Below, one piece after another: positions 10,578 to 22,511 of a stretch of 64,000 nucleotides of DNA. The DNA is from Larix kaempferi (lineage: Eukaryota; Streptophyta; Pinopsida; Pinales; Pinaceae), in the NCBI GenBank assembly GCA_027924585.1, contig BSBM01000597.1, positions 765,501 to 829,500 of the forward strand. Direction: 5' to 3'. The number at the start of each line of letters is the position of its first letter. Within the stretch, counting starts at the first letter, position 1. The notes beneath the pieces were generated by a model that was not told where the DNA came from, ran no database searches, and saw only the letters and a program-made list of their open reading frames with translations. The position numbers and the translations under genes were made by a program.

Positions 10578-12119
10578 TCATCCTAAAGACCAATTCACGA
10601 ACATGAAAGCTATGTAGTGAGTATTGTCGTTATCATTAAGTACCATCCATGCTATAGATTGATCATATGAAACAGGCCTGCCCATACTAGAAATGCATAT
10701 TCCAGTAGGTAGATAAGCATAACCCTGTCAAAAAGAAAATGAACAAATTAGTTATACCATGGATATTTGCAATGCAACTCGAACTTCAATAGTTCCTGAA
10801 TAAGGTCGGTACCATGTAAGGCTACAGTGCAATCTCAAGGGAAGGCATTACCTGCTGCATAATTTGTCTAATATCTAAACACCCTCTTACATCCATTATC
10901 ATCAAGTATTTTTTCCAATGATATACCTTGCATGGAAACCAAGATTGTCTCCAACATATCAAGACTTGCATGATTTGCAAATGTGAAAACTGGCAATGTC
11001 TACAAGTCAAAAGTATAGTACATGATTAGAAAGTTAAACATGTTCAGTGGATCATGTCTTGGATCTCATTGCCATGTACATATTGCAATTGGATTCGGGA
11101 TTCGAGGAGTACAATATTTGTGCATGTGAATTTTCAATGGGTATTGAACTCATGACCACTAGATGGAAAAATCCAATCCCTTTAGAGTTGGTTTTATCAA
11201 TCATCAAAACTTGAGAGAGACAATGCAATTTTTTAGTATTGTATTCCCTCTTTATGTCATGATTCCATCTGAATGGTGCCATAGGAGTTTCAACACAGAT
11301 TCATTGGTTTCATAATTACTTCCAAGAAGTTCTAGTCCTAGATGCATCCTGAACAAAAAATGGTAATCAGTAGACAATAACTTCAGTATACTTATAATAC
11401 TTGAAATCAAAATCATGGAATATTCTAGAACAAAAGTTACTAGGTGCACTGCACATGCTCCCTTATTTACCTGTAGCTCTGACAAATCCAACGAGTAAGC
11501 GTAAGTGCTTCTGGGGTACCATGAGGTGGCCTTGGTCCTAGATGAGGACTCTGTAGAGAAGGAGCTAGTGCAATGGAAACCCCCTGCACAAATGTTATGG
11601 CATGACATACATATTGGCGGGCCATGGTTGCTACATTGTCTCGTATATGGGTCTGATAAGTGAGTTGGAAAGAAATAGTCAATATAGATCTCAAATTGTA
11701 TGGGCTATCTCCACAATCACCACTTGCTTGAGCTCCAGCTGATCCAACCTGAAGAGCAAAAGCTAGATCCAATATTCGGTTTGGGGGAGAAGCATCCTGC
11801 ATCATGCAGATTTCATTTAGCCATATATACAGTCAGCTCCTAGTTACCATACAACACTTTTCAATTACCAATAAATTTTATACATTGCTAAACATATACA
11901 TCATGTCATATGTCATTCCAGAATATATTAAGGTCAATTTTCTTGAACACATTGGTTAGAACATATACTCAACTAATCTAGATTCCAGAGGAATTACTCG
12001 AAATCCAGATGGAAACAGAGGAGCATCATCAGCAAAAGATGCATCATTTGGAGCAAACACAAGTAGAGCACAAAATCCAACTGCATGTTCATCTATTCCA
12101 CTACAGAGTTGTCCAACAA
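10578..12119 (-). pseudogene. Class III HD-Zip gene, 3' exons (end of START region to MEKHLA domain), degraded
   Basis: Five minus-strand exons match the C-terminal third of class III HD-Zip transcription factors (the REVOLUTA/ATHB8/ATHB15 group, nuclear regulators of vascular and meristem development). About 12119-11982 carries LCSGIDEHAVG and DASFADDAPLFPSGFRVIP. 11796-11471 carries PNRILDLAFALQVGSAG, ARQYV and LGPRPPHGTPEALTL. 11348 to about 11255 carries HLGLELLGSNYETNESVLK. 10999-10852 carries LPVFTFANHASLDMLET, and the last exon 10724-10578 carries GYAYLP, ICISSMGRPVSY and AFMFVNWS. Most borders have AG and GT signals. Damage includes a frameshift and TAG just before the IRQIMQQ segment, loss of the end of the HHSDGIM exon, and an altered C-terminus. 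Earlier exons of the same gene lie at 36404-37150. Confidence 0.85.
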
Positions 12120-15100
12120 CAAAGATGAAAAATAGAGTTCAGAAAAAGGATTGAATGCATTCTTTAGCATCCACTGAGATAAAGTTCAGGAAGAAAAAAA
12201 CCAATCTGCCAGACTTCAAACAAGAACTCTAAAATCCCATGGAGAAGATTTTCGATCTCATCAATCATAACAACTGCAGTAGTATCAATTCACAACCAAT
12301 ACTCATACAAGAATACCTGTAATAGAAACATATCTTTTTTGTGGAACCAAATATATAAGAATCTTAGTCAAGTAAGATGTTTTATCCTTCTGACATAACC
12401 AACAGACTTGTTCATATGATTTTATGATAGTGATCTTCAAAATAAATTCCTAGGTTGATTTGGATAGCATGTGATGTGGTAATATTAGAAATATAGATCC
12501 CAAAATTCAATGTAATAGGCCAAAGGCAAGGATTTGGCCTAAATTGAGTTTCTTATTTCAACTTGCACAGAGCATAATGAAGGAGGCATTTTCCATACAA
12601 AAACTTCTTATATCTACAACACTATATCATCTTATGTTTTGTAAACAAATGTCAAAAGCAAGTGTAGCATGCCCAAAAGTTGATGCCGCATAAGGATTTA
12701 ACAAGTTAAAAGTCAATGTTGCTTGAAGACAAACCATGGCACACGAATAAGTGGGTATTAGTGTGACAAGAAAGACTTTCAAGGTCCCTAGAGTGACTTG
12801 GATGAGTAACAAACAACGAACTAGAGTTTAAGAATTGCTAACCTAGAGTTGATAAAAGGGGCCTAAAAGGGTGATCATACAATGTCATTCCAAATTAGTG
12901 ATAAAAGCACACATAAAATTAAAAAAACATGTTCAAAAAAGGTAACTATGCGCCTCCAAGGCCTAAGTGACTGGAGATTTGATATCCAATATCTTCATTA
13001 CAAAGTGTTGTGGCCAACTTTGAATAATAAACAACATATAGTGGATATTATCACAATTATAGTTAAAAAGGATGAGTAAGGTGGTTTATATAAAACATAT
13101 GTATGTAGTTATATACAGTGTCTTATTGAATTGAGATTATGTTAATTATTCTCATAAATAGAAACACTTGTATTATTTTGAGTTGTTTTCATGAGGAAAC
13201 TTTTTTTAATAGGGTGTGCTTCACTTATACCATAGTGCAATGCACAAAATGATACCAGAGAGCCCTAACAGTAGACTACCATGTGAGCACTTTTAATCTA
13301 AAAATTGTCAACTCATACATTGCTTTACATTTTTATTGAACTTTTTACAAGTTGTGGACATATCACAAATCTACACACATTGTTTCCATTTCTTCAACAT
13401 CTGATTCTATTGATTTAAGTATATTATGTAGAAAATGCATTGTGTGACTTTGTCGTGAATGACATTATATCGATGTATATAAATTTTAAAGTTTTTACCA
13501 ATTTAATCAATTGAAAACACATACTGAAGTATACTACTGTTAGTATAAAATCTCTAATTCATCTACACAATGCTTTGTATTTGTGACATGTAATAAATTA
13601 TTAAAGATGAAAAGGATACGAACACATTTCTTATCATGGATGTATCATGAGAAATAGGCATGCTCACTTTACAAGTTTCCATAGTATCATTCTCTAAAAT
13701 ATTTTTTTGTTTCTCCCCAGTACCTCTTTATGAGAACCTTACAAATACACTTGTATTGCTTGTAAATTGTAAGTTGTTTGTAAAGTTTCATCAATAGTGT
13801 TATTAGTAGTATATCCCTGTGAATTTCGTCTAATAAATGTTTATTTCTTGTAATTATCATGCAAAAGCCAAACCTTTGTAACCTTAGTTATTTGTTCTCA
13901 TTCAAAACAATTTCCAAGTCCACTTGAACAGAGAGATAAGACCAGAATCAATTATATGTCATTATTGAGCATATATGACGAGTACATTTTCATATGTATG
14001 AGAAAGTCTCATTCCAGTTTTCTGGTATAGAGCGGCTCATTAAATTATATCTTTACTACATCATTACAACATTAACTATTTTATCTTCACTACTAACACT
14101 TTTAACACCTAAGGACTAAACAGATCTTTTGAAAACTCCTAGAGAGCGATGTAAGCCAACTACATTCCATTGTAATACTCCCTAAATGGGGAAGGTCATG
14201 TTTGCAACAGTGATAAACTCTTGTCAAAAAATATTCCCTAGGATCCAAGTGTGGTTGCCACCCATGGAGCCTATTTATAGACTGAGAAAATAAAATAATT
14301 ATAAGTATTTTTGCTCATACTAAACTGTTATAATAGTAAATTTTTTGTTGAACTCCATTCGAGTAGATTTTTACAAGGCTTAGTAAAAAGCATTTCATCT
14401 TAACAGGTTAAGAAAAGCTTACTTCCTAAACTCTTTAATGCCATCACTGTCCCAGGATGTTAATGTCAATTAGGAAAAGGATATGAACCAAGATACATCA
14501 ACCTCGAGATCTGAAGATGCTAGTCCATATACAAATTTGGATATTGATCCAAAGGAAATGCATACAGTCCACTACATTAAGAAACTTTCCTTAACTATTA
14601 GAGCAATGTGAAAACAAGGAAAGCCAAAATAAAGAACCAGAAATTGAGGTCAATCACCAGACTCAAAAAATTCAAGAACAAAATCATCTTTAGTTGGTAA
14701 TTTTTACTGTATGAACAATAATCTTATTCTTTTAACGTTATCCTAAATCTGAGTTCCATAAATTATATTGATGGCAATGCACTTTGGAACTACTCTTTTG
14801 TGTGGGATATAACATTAAACAATGGTGCAATTTGGAACCATCCATTGCCTAAGGAGACATCTATTGCACATGCATGAACAACTTTATCTAAGGAAAATGG
14901 ACATCTTATGCTTTTGACACTTTGCTAGAATAACATAGCTAGAAAAACAATATGCAAATATCGCGCAAATATCGCTAGTAGGAACTTTCAGAGTAGAGGG
15001 CAATGTTAGTTGTAGATAATGGTCCTGCATCCAATCATAATCTAGCAACTCAAGTCCTCATGAATGAATTAAGAGGAACTAATTATATTATTCAAATAGC

Positions 15101-15134
15101 AACAAGACTTAAAAGCACGTGCATGCGTGTGTGC
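12120..15134 (-). other. Probable HD-Zip intron or older insertion, no gene seen
   Basis: This AT-rich stretch lies between HD-Zip exons on the minus strand, if the locus is read from 37150 down to 10578. Short frames (12627-12812, 12882-13079) have no features of known proteins. Nothing else is supported. Confidence 0.45.
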
Positions 15135-15276
15135 CTATCCATATTCAATTAAATCCAATTCCATATCTTGTGAAGTTGTCCAACCTGGTTCATATGCTTT
15201 CAAAAAGGCCAGCTTAGATTTGTTAGGAAGATCATCAGGATGCACAAATGGCACTCGAGGTGGCCATCCAATTTCA
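15135..15276 (-). pseudogene. Unrecognised reading frame, 3' half (split by copia element)
   Basis: Read on the minus strand from the copia target site, this frame is open and contains GWPPRVPFVHPDDLPNKSK and LKAYEPGWTTSQDMELDLI, ending at TAG (15135-15137). Its composition (Trp, Pro, Asp, Gly in a plausible order) looks like real protein. The frame is continuous with the one at 22278-22063 once the copia element and one copy of its TTTCA duplication are removed. I do not recognise the family. Confidence 0.5.
15272..15276. repeat. Target-site duplication of the copia element (left)
   Basis: TTTCA directly precedes the TG of the left LTR, and the same five bases follow the right LTR at 22058-22062. 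Confidence 0.8.
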
Positions 15277-15575
15277 TGTTTCCAAGTGATCAAAATAGAG
15301 ATCTCCCGATCTCTATTTATACTTGTCTATTTTCCCAGTGACCTTATGGGGCCGACTTGTCTAGCTAGGTACATCCACAATATAATATATATTTCAGGGC
15401 CGACCCCACACATGGTGGTCTAATAACCCATCGGAAAGTACACACACTTGCAACACTTGTCAATACACATGAGGACACTTCCTTATAGAGGAATACAACA
15501 TCTCTTAGAAGGGTACAATAAATATATATGAAATACATAGATGAAATACATTCCGAAGTTACATAAACATCAACA
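15277..15575 (-). repeat. Copia 3' LTR, internally deleted
   Basis: From about 15286 to 15575 it matches 21764-22057 closely. Only the terminal TGTT of the other end survives before the match resumes at TTCCAAGTGATC, so about 300 bp present in the other LTR is missing. Both ends (TG and CA) are retained. Confidence 0.85.
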
Positions 15576-15585
15576 CTCCCTCTTA
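15576..15585 (-). promoter_or_regulatory. Copia polypurine tract
   Basis: On the minus strand AAGAGGGAG directly precedes the TGTTGATG start of the 3' LTR. This is the expected position of the plus-strand primer of reverse transcription. Confidence 0.7.
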
Positions 15586-16951
15586 ACTAGGAAGGTATTT
15601 CTCGACGCAGATCTTCTAGCAAAAGTCTTCTTCTCTGGATCATCATCATTGATGCATCATCCTCGACTCATCATCATCATCACTGCTATTGCTATCTCAA
15701 ACAATCTCTGCATCTACTCATCATAGGAAGTTATACAAAGCTAGTCCTTTTTCATACTGGATGTAGGCCCACCACCTGCCAGTCTTCATCATCACTGGCC
15801 ATACTGTGGAATCCTTAGGACTTATTACATGCGTCACAAAACCTTAAAAGAGTCTCTTGACTAGCAAGAACCCTAAAGAGCATCTGAGGCCTTTTTCATC
15901 CTGTCCAGATCTCTAGGACTTATTACATGTGGCTGTCACAAAACCTTAAAAGAGTGTCCCAGGAACGTTTATGTGCATAGCATGACCGGCAAGAACTCTA
16001 AAGATCATCCCAGGAACATTTATGTGCCTAAGCACGGCTGGCAAGATCTCCAGGACTGAGTATATGTGACCTCTGCTACAAACCCTCGAAAAAGCATCCT
16101 AGGACTCATTACGGGCACACAGCCCAGCCTATCGGATCTCCCAGATCTTACATGTAGCAGCCCACCACAAACCCTCGAAAGAGCATCCCGGGACTTATTA
16201 CGGGCACACAGCCCAACCTATCAGATCTCCCAGGTCTTACATGTGGTCCACTATCACAAACCCTCGAAAGAGCATCCCAGGCTATTACAGGTACACAAAT
16301 CCGACCTATAGGATCTCCCTGGTCTTACATGTGATACAAGTGCCAGTCCTTTTTCATACTGGATGTGACCTAGAACAAATCTAGGATTTCCTTTGCACAA
16401 CCTGTCCACGGCCACAAAGTATCAACCTGATACTCAACATACATCATCCTGATGTACACATGATCATCCTGATCATCATCACTGCAACATCCTGCTGCAT
16501 GTCATCTGGAGCAACATCCTGAAGCTCATCATCTATGATCATCCTAATCATACACTGCATCCAACTAATGCATACCAAGTATCTACCTGATACATATCAT
16601 CATACATGATCCACCTGATCATACAATGTATCCACCTAATACATACATAGATACATGATCCACACAATGCATCTAACTGATATATATCAACATACATGAT
16701 CTACCTGATACATATACAGATACATGGTCCAAGCATCCAACATGATGCATATACAAAATACATATAAATGATCCAACTGATCATATCCAACATCAACCTG
16801 ATGCGTACATATACATATAAATGATCCAACTGATCATACGTAGCAGAAAATCGCACATCGTCCTGATGCTCATCATCTAGTGCTTACATCCACAGCCATG
16901 TGAAGGATTCTCCTTCCAACATGCTTGGAATGGCTTCAGCAAATGTGTCCA
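15586..16951 (-). other. Copia 3' non-coding region, repeat-rich
   Basis: Between the RT stop and the polypurine tract the element has about 1.4 kb of non-coding DNA. It includes diverged units at 15830-16077, a clear 89-bp tandem array at 16078-16340, and low-complexity sequence rich in GATCATCCTGAT and ATCCACCTGATCATAC motifs at 16430-16830. Confidence 0.65.
16078..16340. repeat. 89-bp tandem repeat, three units
   Basis: Units begin ACAAACCCTCGAAA at 16078, 16167 and 16256. They share GCATCC, GGGCACACAGCCCA-like and GGATCTCCC...CTTACATGT segments. Weaker relatives continue to the left. Confidence 0.85.
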
Positions 16952-18548
16952 TCACTTCTTCCTGGAAGTGTTGTCAATATGAAGAACACCAAGCCTCTCT
17001 CTGAAGTACTCGAACTTCACTCTAGCCAGTGGCTTCGTCAGCACATCTACAATCTGCTCGTCCGTCGCAACATACAGGAGCTTCACCGCTCTTCTCTGCA
17101 CCATATCCCTGATATAGTGATATTTGATCTCTATTTGTTTTGACCTATTGTGGAACACCAGGTTCTCAGACAACTTCACACAACTCTGGTTGTCACAAAA
17201 TATACCAGTAGCCTCCAGCGGGAGATCAAATAACTCAGACAGTAGCTTTCGGAGCCATACTGCCTCACAACTAGCTAAACATGCTGCAACATACTCTGCC
17301 TCACCTATACTCAGTGCTACGCAGGACTGCTTCCTGCTAAACCAAGAGATCACACCTGATCCCATACTGAAGCAGCACCCAGATGTGCTCTTCCTATCTG
17401 CAGTACTGCCTGCCCAATCTGAATCAACATAACCTTGTAGGTTAAACTTTTGATTTTCTTCATACTTGAGCCCATAATCAACTATACCCTTCAGGTACCT
17501 CAGAATATGCTTTACAGCAACCAGGTGAACACTCCTCAGATCTGTCAGGAACTGACTCAATGTGTTCACCGCAAAGCAAATATCTGGTCTCATGTTCGTC
17601 ATGTGCATCAAGTACCCAATCATATGACGATACATAGAGACATCAACCGGCTCAGATGAAGCATCACAAAGAAGCTTCAAGTTCGATGCCATAGGTGTGG
17701 TCATGGCCTTGAAATCCATCATCCCGAACCTCTTTAGGATACCTATTGCATACTTTCCTTGTCCAAGGAAGATCCCATTTGCACTTTGCCACACCTCCAT
17801 ACCTAGGAAATAATGCATCATCCCTAAGTCCTTCATATTGAACTCAGCAACAAGCTTCCTCTTTGTATCTGCAATCAGTATGTCATCTCCTATTACAAAT
17901 AAGTCATCCACATACAGGAGTAGAATCATAGGATTCCCTTCTTCAACCTTGTAGTAAAGGTTGGAATCTGCTTTACTCTTGGTAAAGCCCAAACTAGATA
18001 GGAAACTGTCCATCCTACCATACCAAGTTCTGGGAGCTTGCTTCAAGCCATACCAGGCTTTCTTCAATCTGCACACATATGACTCCCTGTCATGTGTTTC
18101 AAAACCAAGTGGCTTCTCCACATGTACTTCCTCTTAAACTACACCATTCAAGAAAGCAGTCTTGACATCCGTCTGGTGTATTTTCCATTTCATTGCTGTA
18201 GCCAGGGCAAGTACTATTCTAATGGAAGTATACCTAGCTACAAGTGCAAAAGTTTCTTTATAATCTATTCCCTCTTTCTGAGAGAAGCCACGAGCTACGA
18301 ATCTTGCCTTGTATTTCTCTATGCTGCCATCTGCAACATGCTTGATTTTGATAGATCCATATGGAAGTCATAACAAACTTCCCTTCAGGTCTTGGGACTA
18401 CATCCCAAACATCATTTTTCATGATCGACGGATCATGGCATTCTTCCCATATCCTGGGAAATTCAATATCTTCAATAGATATCTTTGTTGCTGGAACAAA
18501 TGTTGTATTCCTTCTTTCGTAGGTGAAGGTATACGGTCTTTCATACAA
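16952..18548 (-). pseudogene. Copia reverse transcriptase-RNase H
   Basis: The main frame (18121-16952, 389 codons) has the RT segments GFETHDRESYVCRLKKAWYG, LKQAPRTWYGRMD, the catalytic YVDD box in LLLYVDDLFVIG, LGMEVWQ and KYAIGILKRF. RNase H follows with DSDWAGSTADRKSTSG, IGEAEYVAACLASCEAVWL, CDNQS and KYHYIRDMV. Upstream codons continue (SQKEGIDYKETFA, HQTDVKTAFLNGVV) but are separated by a TAA near 18136 and a frameshift near 18320 from the start of the domain at 18548. In active elements this enzyme copies element RNA in virus-like particles; here it is inactivated. Confidence 0.9.
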
Positions 18549-19567
18549 AACAAGTTAAATTGCATGATTAGAAACATCTCATAATTTTCAGAATAAATTC
18601 TTACACATAAAGAAATATGTCACATAGTCATGCAATTATTTTATCCAATGCTTCAATACAACATTTATCCATATCTCGTAACTTTTCTAGATGCTTGCCA
18701 ATCTCTACCAGAACATTGTTAAGAGTGTGCACAACTCTCAACATGTCAGCAAAGAGGTTTCATTCTAGATAAGTAGCAATGGAATGTTGTACAGTGCCAT
18801 AGGCCACTTACCCATCACATGCATATCAGTAGTATACTGTTCATTAATGCAATCATTCTAATATGCACAATTACTTAAACAAACAAATATGCAAGAAATG
18901 ATAATTGAAATACTTATCTTTGTTTGTTTGTTGGGTGGAGTCCCTCTGAGTGTTTGCTTCCTTGCAGGAGCTGCTGAAGTAGCTTCTTCTACACCTTTTT
19001 GTTGTGAAATGTAGAGGGATGGTCAACTCCCTCTGGATATCTACATCCTTGCAGAAACTACTGGAGTGTGCTCCCTCTTGATTTTTGCTTCCTAGATTAC
19101 ATGTCCTTGAACTTATATACATCCTTGGTCCCTATGCATGCTTATTAGTATCATCATTGTGTTAACCTCGAGGTCTCATACATAATCATTAGTATAATCT
19201 TAATATTATCAAAACACAATAATCTCAAGCATGTATAGTCAGGATCATTTCAAACAGAAATAATAAGCATTCTTATGGTTAGTCATAAACATAATATACC
19301 TAAATCTATGATTACTCAAACCTATGACTCTTCTGGTTAGTCATATCATTAATTAAGGTAAGAAACATAATATGCATAAGTCCTAGATTACTCAAACTTG
19401 TAACTTCAAGAGTAATCATTATCAATCATACAAAAGTATACGATATATATAACAAAACATACCCGGTCATCATATTTGCTAGTTATGTCTAGCAATGTGT
19501 TCTTGTTCTCTTCAATGAACTGCATAACTCATTAGTTAACTTTTGCAAAAACAAATTATACATACCT
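18549..19567 (-). other. Copia interval where integrase is expected but absent
   Basis: After the protease frame the chain should enter the integrase (zinc-binding HHCC and DDE core). I see no such motifs on the minus strand. 18871-19122 resembles a low-complexity linker before RT, and 19123-19567 is AT-rich with no coding signal. The integrase coding part seems deleted or replaced. Confidence 0.6.
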
Positions 19568-20878
19568 CTATGTGATCCATGAATATGGATGAATCTTTGT
19601 CTTCATAGCATGTTCAGGATGTCCCTTTAGTTTGTACAATCCTCCCTCTTGCTCTCCAATCACTACTGCATCATCTATGGTCTTTCCCTTTGGCCACATT
19701 AGAACTTGGCCATCCACAAATGCAACCCTCATACCTTTTGCATCCAATGCAGAGATGGAGAGTAGGTTCTTCTTGAGCCCAGGTACATAAAGGACTTCTT
19801 TCATCTTCAATGATTTTCCAGAATCTAGGTTGAAGGAGGCTTCACCACTTCCTTTGATGGGGTATTGATAATCATCCCCAAGTTTCACTTTATGGGGTGA
19901 TTCATGTTCAGATAGATTTACAAAAGATTCTTTAAACCCAGTCATGTGTAAAGAAGCCCCACTATCAATTAACCAATCATTACAACCATGGGAGATTGTA
20001 CCTGTGAGGGCAGAGATTAGGACATACTCTTCTTCACTTGATGAGTCATCATCACTTTCTGCCCTAGCTTTCTTCTTTGGAGGTTCATCATCTTCGGCAG
20101 CATGAGCATGGTACCTTCTTTTGATACCCTTCTTCTTCTTGCTAGATTTGTTGTTGTTGTGGTTGTCCCTTTTGTTCTTGGGACATTCTTTGTTGTCTTT
20201 GTGATAATGATGAGAAGATTTCTTCTTGTGATGGTCTGGCTCCCTCTTGAACTTTCCCTTCTTAGTGTGAGCTGTGAGAGCTTGATCTTCATTCCCCATA
20301 TTTTCTTGTCTTGCCACAAGCCTTGCTTCTACTTGAGAACATTCCTCCCATAATCTACTGAAGGAGATTAATTTCTTTCTGGCATAGATCCCTTGGATAA
20401 AAGAGTCTCGTGACCTAGGTAGGCCATTCAAAGTGGTCATAACAATTTCACCATTCTCCACCATTTCATCTACAGCTTCAAGTTGTTCCTTGATCTGAGA
20501 GACCTTGGAGAAATAGGATTGAATGGTTTCTCCATTCGACATCTTGACCCCTTTCAATTGATTCCGCAGGGTCATCTTCTGATTTATGTTCTTCCCTTCA
20601 AATAGCTTAGTCAAAGAGTCAAACATCTCCTTGGGTGTCTTCAGAGATGACACATGAGGTATGATATGGTCTTTGATAGAATCAATAATGATTCTCTTTG
20701 CCTTGACCAAGTTCTTCTTATGCAATATTTTAGCCTCTTCATCCTCTGGGATAGGGATGTCTTCTTTTATATATGAGTCCAACTCATTCTCTTCTAGGAT
20801 TAACCCAATCCTATACTTCTAGGCTCGGAAGTTATTAGCCCCTTCAAACTTATCCACAAGCTTGATGTGGTGAGACAT
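19568..20878 (-). pseudogene. Copia gag and protease
   Basis: The ATG at 20878 starts MSHHIKLVDKFEGANNF, the usual copia gag opening. A TAG near 20820 replaces a likely Trp codon. The frame then runs to 19568 with IKDHIIPHVSSLKTPKEMFD, TLRNQLKGVKMSNGE and a lysine/histidine-rich tail in which I see no complete CCHC knuckle. The aspartic protease site WLIDSGASLHMTG is intact in form, followed by VLYVPGLKKNLLSISAL. The frame ends just after GGLYKLKG, at the start of the pre-integrase segment. Confidence 0.88.
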
Positions 20879-21441
20879 ATTAAAGAGTACTTCAAATGGA
20901 AATAGAAAAGATTTAGGTCTTACCACTTCAATTGCTAAAAACTTGATCTCGTCCCACATTAGGATTTGTCGAAAAAACCCTAAACATTAAAAATGTGAAT
21001 TTCAACTTTCTGAAAGGATAGAAAGATGCACCTTGACGAGCTGATCAACATGGTGTATTCAGAATTTGAGATCTGCAAAGCTACACCCTTCGAAAATGCC
21101 TTTCTGTCTTCCGGGATTCACTAAGGAGAGCCCTGAATTAGGGTGTGAGTTTCCAGGAGATCTACCCAGCCAAAAATCTCAATCCAAAGCTCTAAACTCC
21201 GATTTTGGCAAGGCGCTTCCAACTATGTCTTCAGATTCTAGAAATTCCTATTTTTGTGGAAACCCTAAGTTTTAGGGCCAAATCTGAAAAATGCTCAGAA
21301 TTGAATTCTGATTGGACAGATAGATTCTCCTTGATGAGAAGAGTCAATCTACTATACAGCTTTTCCAAAATCTGTGGAGAGAAACCCAATAAACAAGAAA
21401 CCCTAGTTTTCGTCACTGCACAATGTCTTATTCTCAGGTTA
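20879..21441 (-). other. Copia 5' leader between primer-binding site and gag
   Basis: About 560 bp lie between the primer-binding site and the gag start. Small frames here (for example 21231-21416) show no protein signature. This is the expected untranslated leader and packaging region. Confidence 0.6.
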
Positions 21442-21453
21442 GCTCTGATACCA
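21442..21453 (-). promoter_or_regulatory. Copia primer-binding site (tRNA-Met type)
   Basis: TGGTATCAGAGC on the minus strand follows the CA end of the 5' LTR directly. It matches the plant copia consensus for initiator tRNA-Met priming. Confidence 0.85.
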
Positions 21454-22057
21454 TGTTAAATTTTGAGCATTAAGTCACAATACTCTAGGATCTTTACTGA
21501 GAGAATAACATGTATGGTATATCAATGCATAACAATCATAATAAGCATGACAAGCATCATAAGAATCAAAAGCATGAGAGACAAGAGACACAGAGTTTCC
21601 GTGGGGAAAATCCTAAGGTGAAAAACCCCACAACTTCCTCAGAGATAGAGAGAGCAATGGCTCAACCAAAGTACAACCAAAATACACTGAGATAGTCTCC
21701 TAGTAGTAGATGATCCTCCTCCTCACTAGTGCACCACTTTCTGAGTGAGAGAAGTGTGAGTTTTCGAGTGATCAAAATAGAGATCTCCCGATCTCTATTT
21801 ATACTTGTCTGTTTTCCCAGTGACCTTATGGGATTGACTTGTCTAGATAGGTACATCCACAATATAATATATATTTCAGGGCCGACCCCACACATGGTGG
21901 TCTAATAACCCATCGACAAGTACACACACTTGCGACACTTGTCAATACACATGACGACACTTCCTTATAGAGTAATAACACATCTCTTATAAGGGTACAA
22001 TAAATATATATGAAATACATAGATGAAATACATTCCGAAGTTACATATACATGAACA
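21454..22057 (-). repeat. Copia 5' LTR, full length (604 bp)
   Basis: On the plus strand it runs from TGTTAAATTTTGAG to CATGAACA, followed by TTTCA. It keeps the roughly 300 bp missing from the left LTR. The promoter and polyadenylation regions of the element would lie here. Confidence 0.88.
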
Positions 22058-22062
22058 TTTCA

Positions 22063-22278
22063 GTATGTACAACTCCACAAGGACTATACAATGATGGGAT
22101 GTGTTGTTCATCGCAATCTCTCAGACCGCAGAAATGTAATTGGATACCTTTTCTATTAGCAATCTTTCGGACCCTTTATTTTAGAACCCTTTGAGCCTCT
22201 AAACACAACGTTTTAGATGGTGCCATGGTCTTACTCTTGGGAATTTTTTTCTTCTCTTCATAGCATTTTTCATCGACC
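22063..22278 (-). pseudogene. Unrecognised reading frame, 5' half (split by copia element)
   Basis: A possible exon starts after TTTTGCAG (acceptor at 22279-22286). It reads RKIANRKGIQLHFCGLRDCD and HIPSLYSPCGVVHTE up to the copia target site, with one TAA further upstream. The frame joins the segment at 15276-15135 without shift when the copia insertion is removed. I cannot name the protein. Confidence 0.45.
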
Positions 22279-22511
22279 CTGCAAAAGATGTAGATAAAAC
22301 TACAATGGTAGTAAACTACATAACATTAAATATCAATGTTTATCATCAAGGAAAAAATAGATACCATCTGAGGGAACTATCTGAGGGAAGTGGAAAAGGA
22401 AAATTCATAAACCCATGTTGACTTATGAGTTGATCCATTGGATGTATTCTCTGCATGAAATCATGCACAACAATAGGTTGCTAAAATGGACCTCCAACAC
22501 TATGACCGACA

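Larger units (their letters stand above)
15277..22057 (-). mobile_element. Defective Ty1/copia LTR retrotransposon
   Basis: A minus-strand element with TG...CA LTRs, a 5-bp TTTCA duplication, a primer-binding site complementary to initiator tRNA-Met, a purine tract, a gag-protease frame and an RT-RNase H frame. It is not autonomous: the integrase region is absent between 19568 and 18548, gag has an in-frame stop, RT has a stop and a frameshift, and the left LTR has lost about 300 bp. It lies inside an unrecognised reading frame within the split HD-Zip III locus. Confidence 0.9.
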
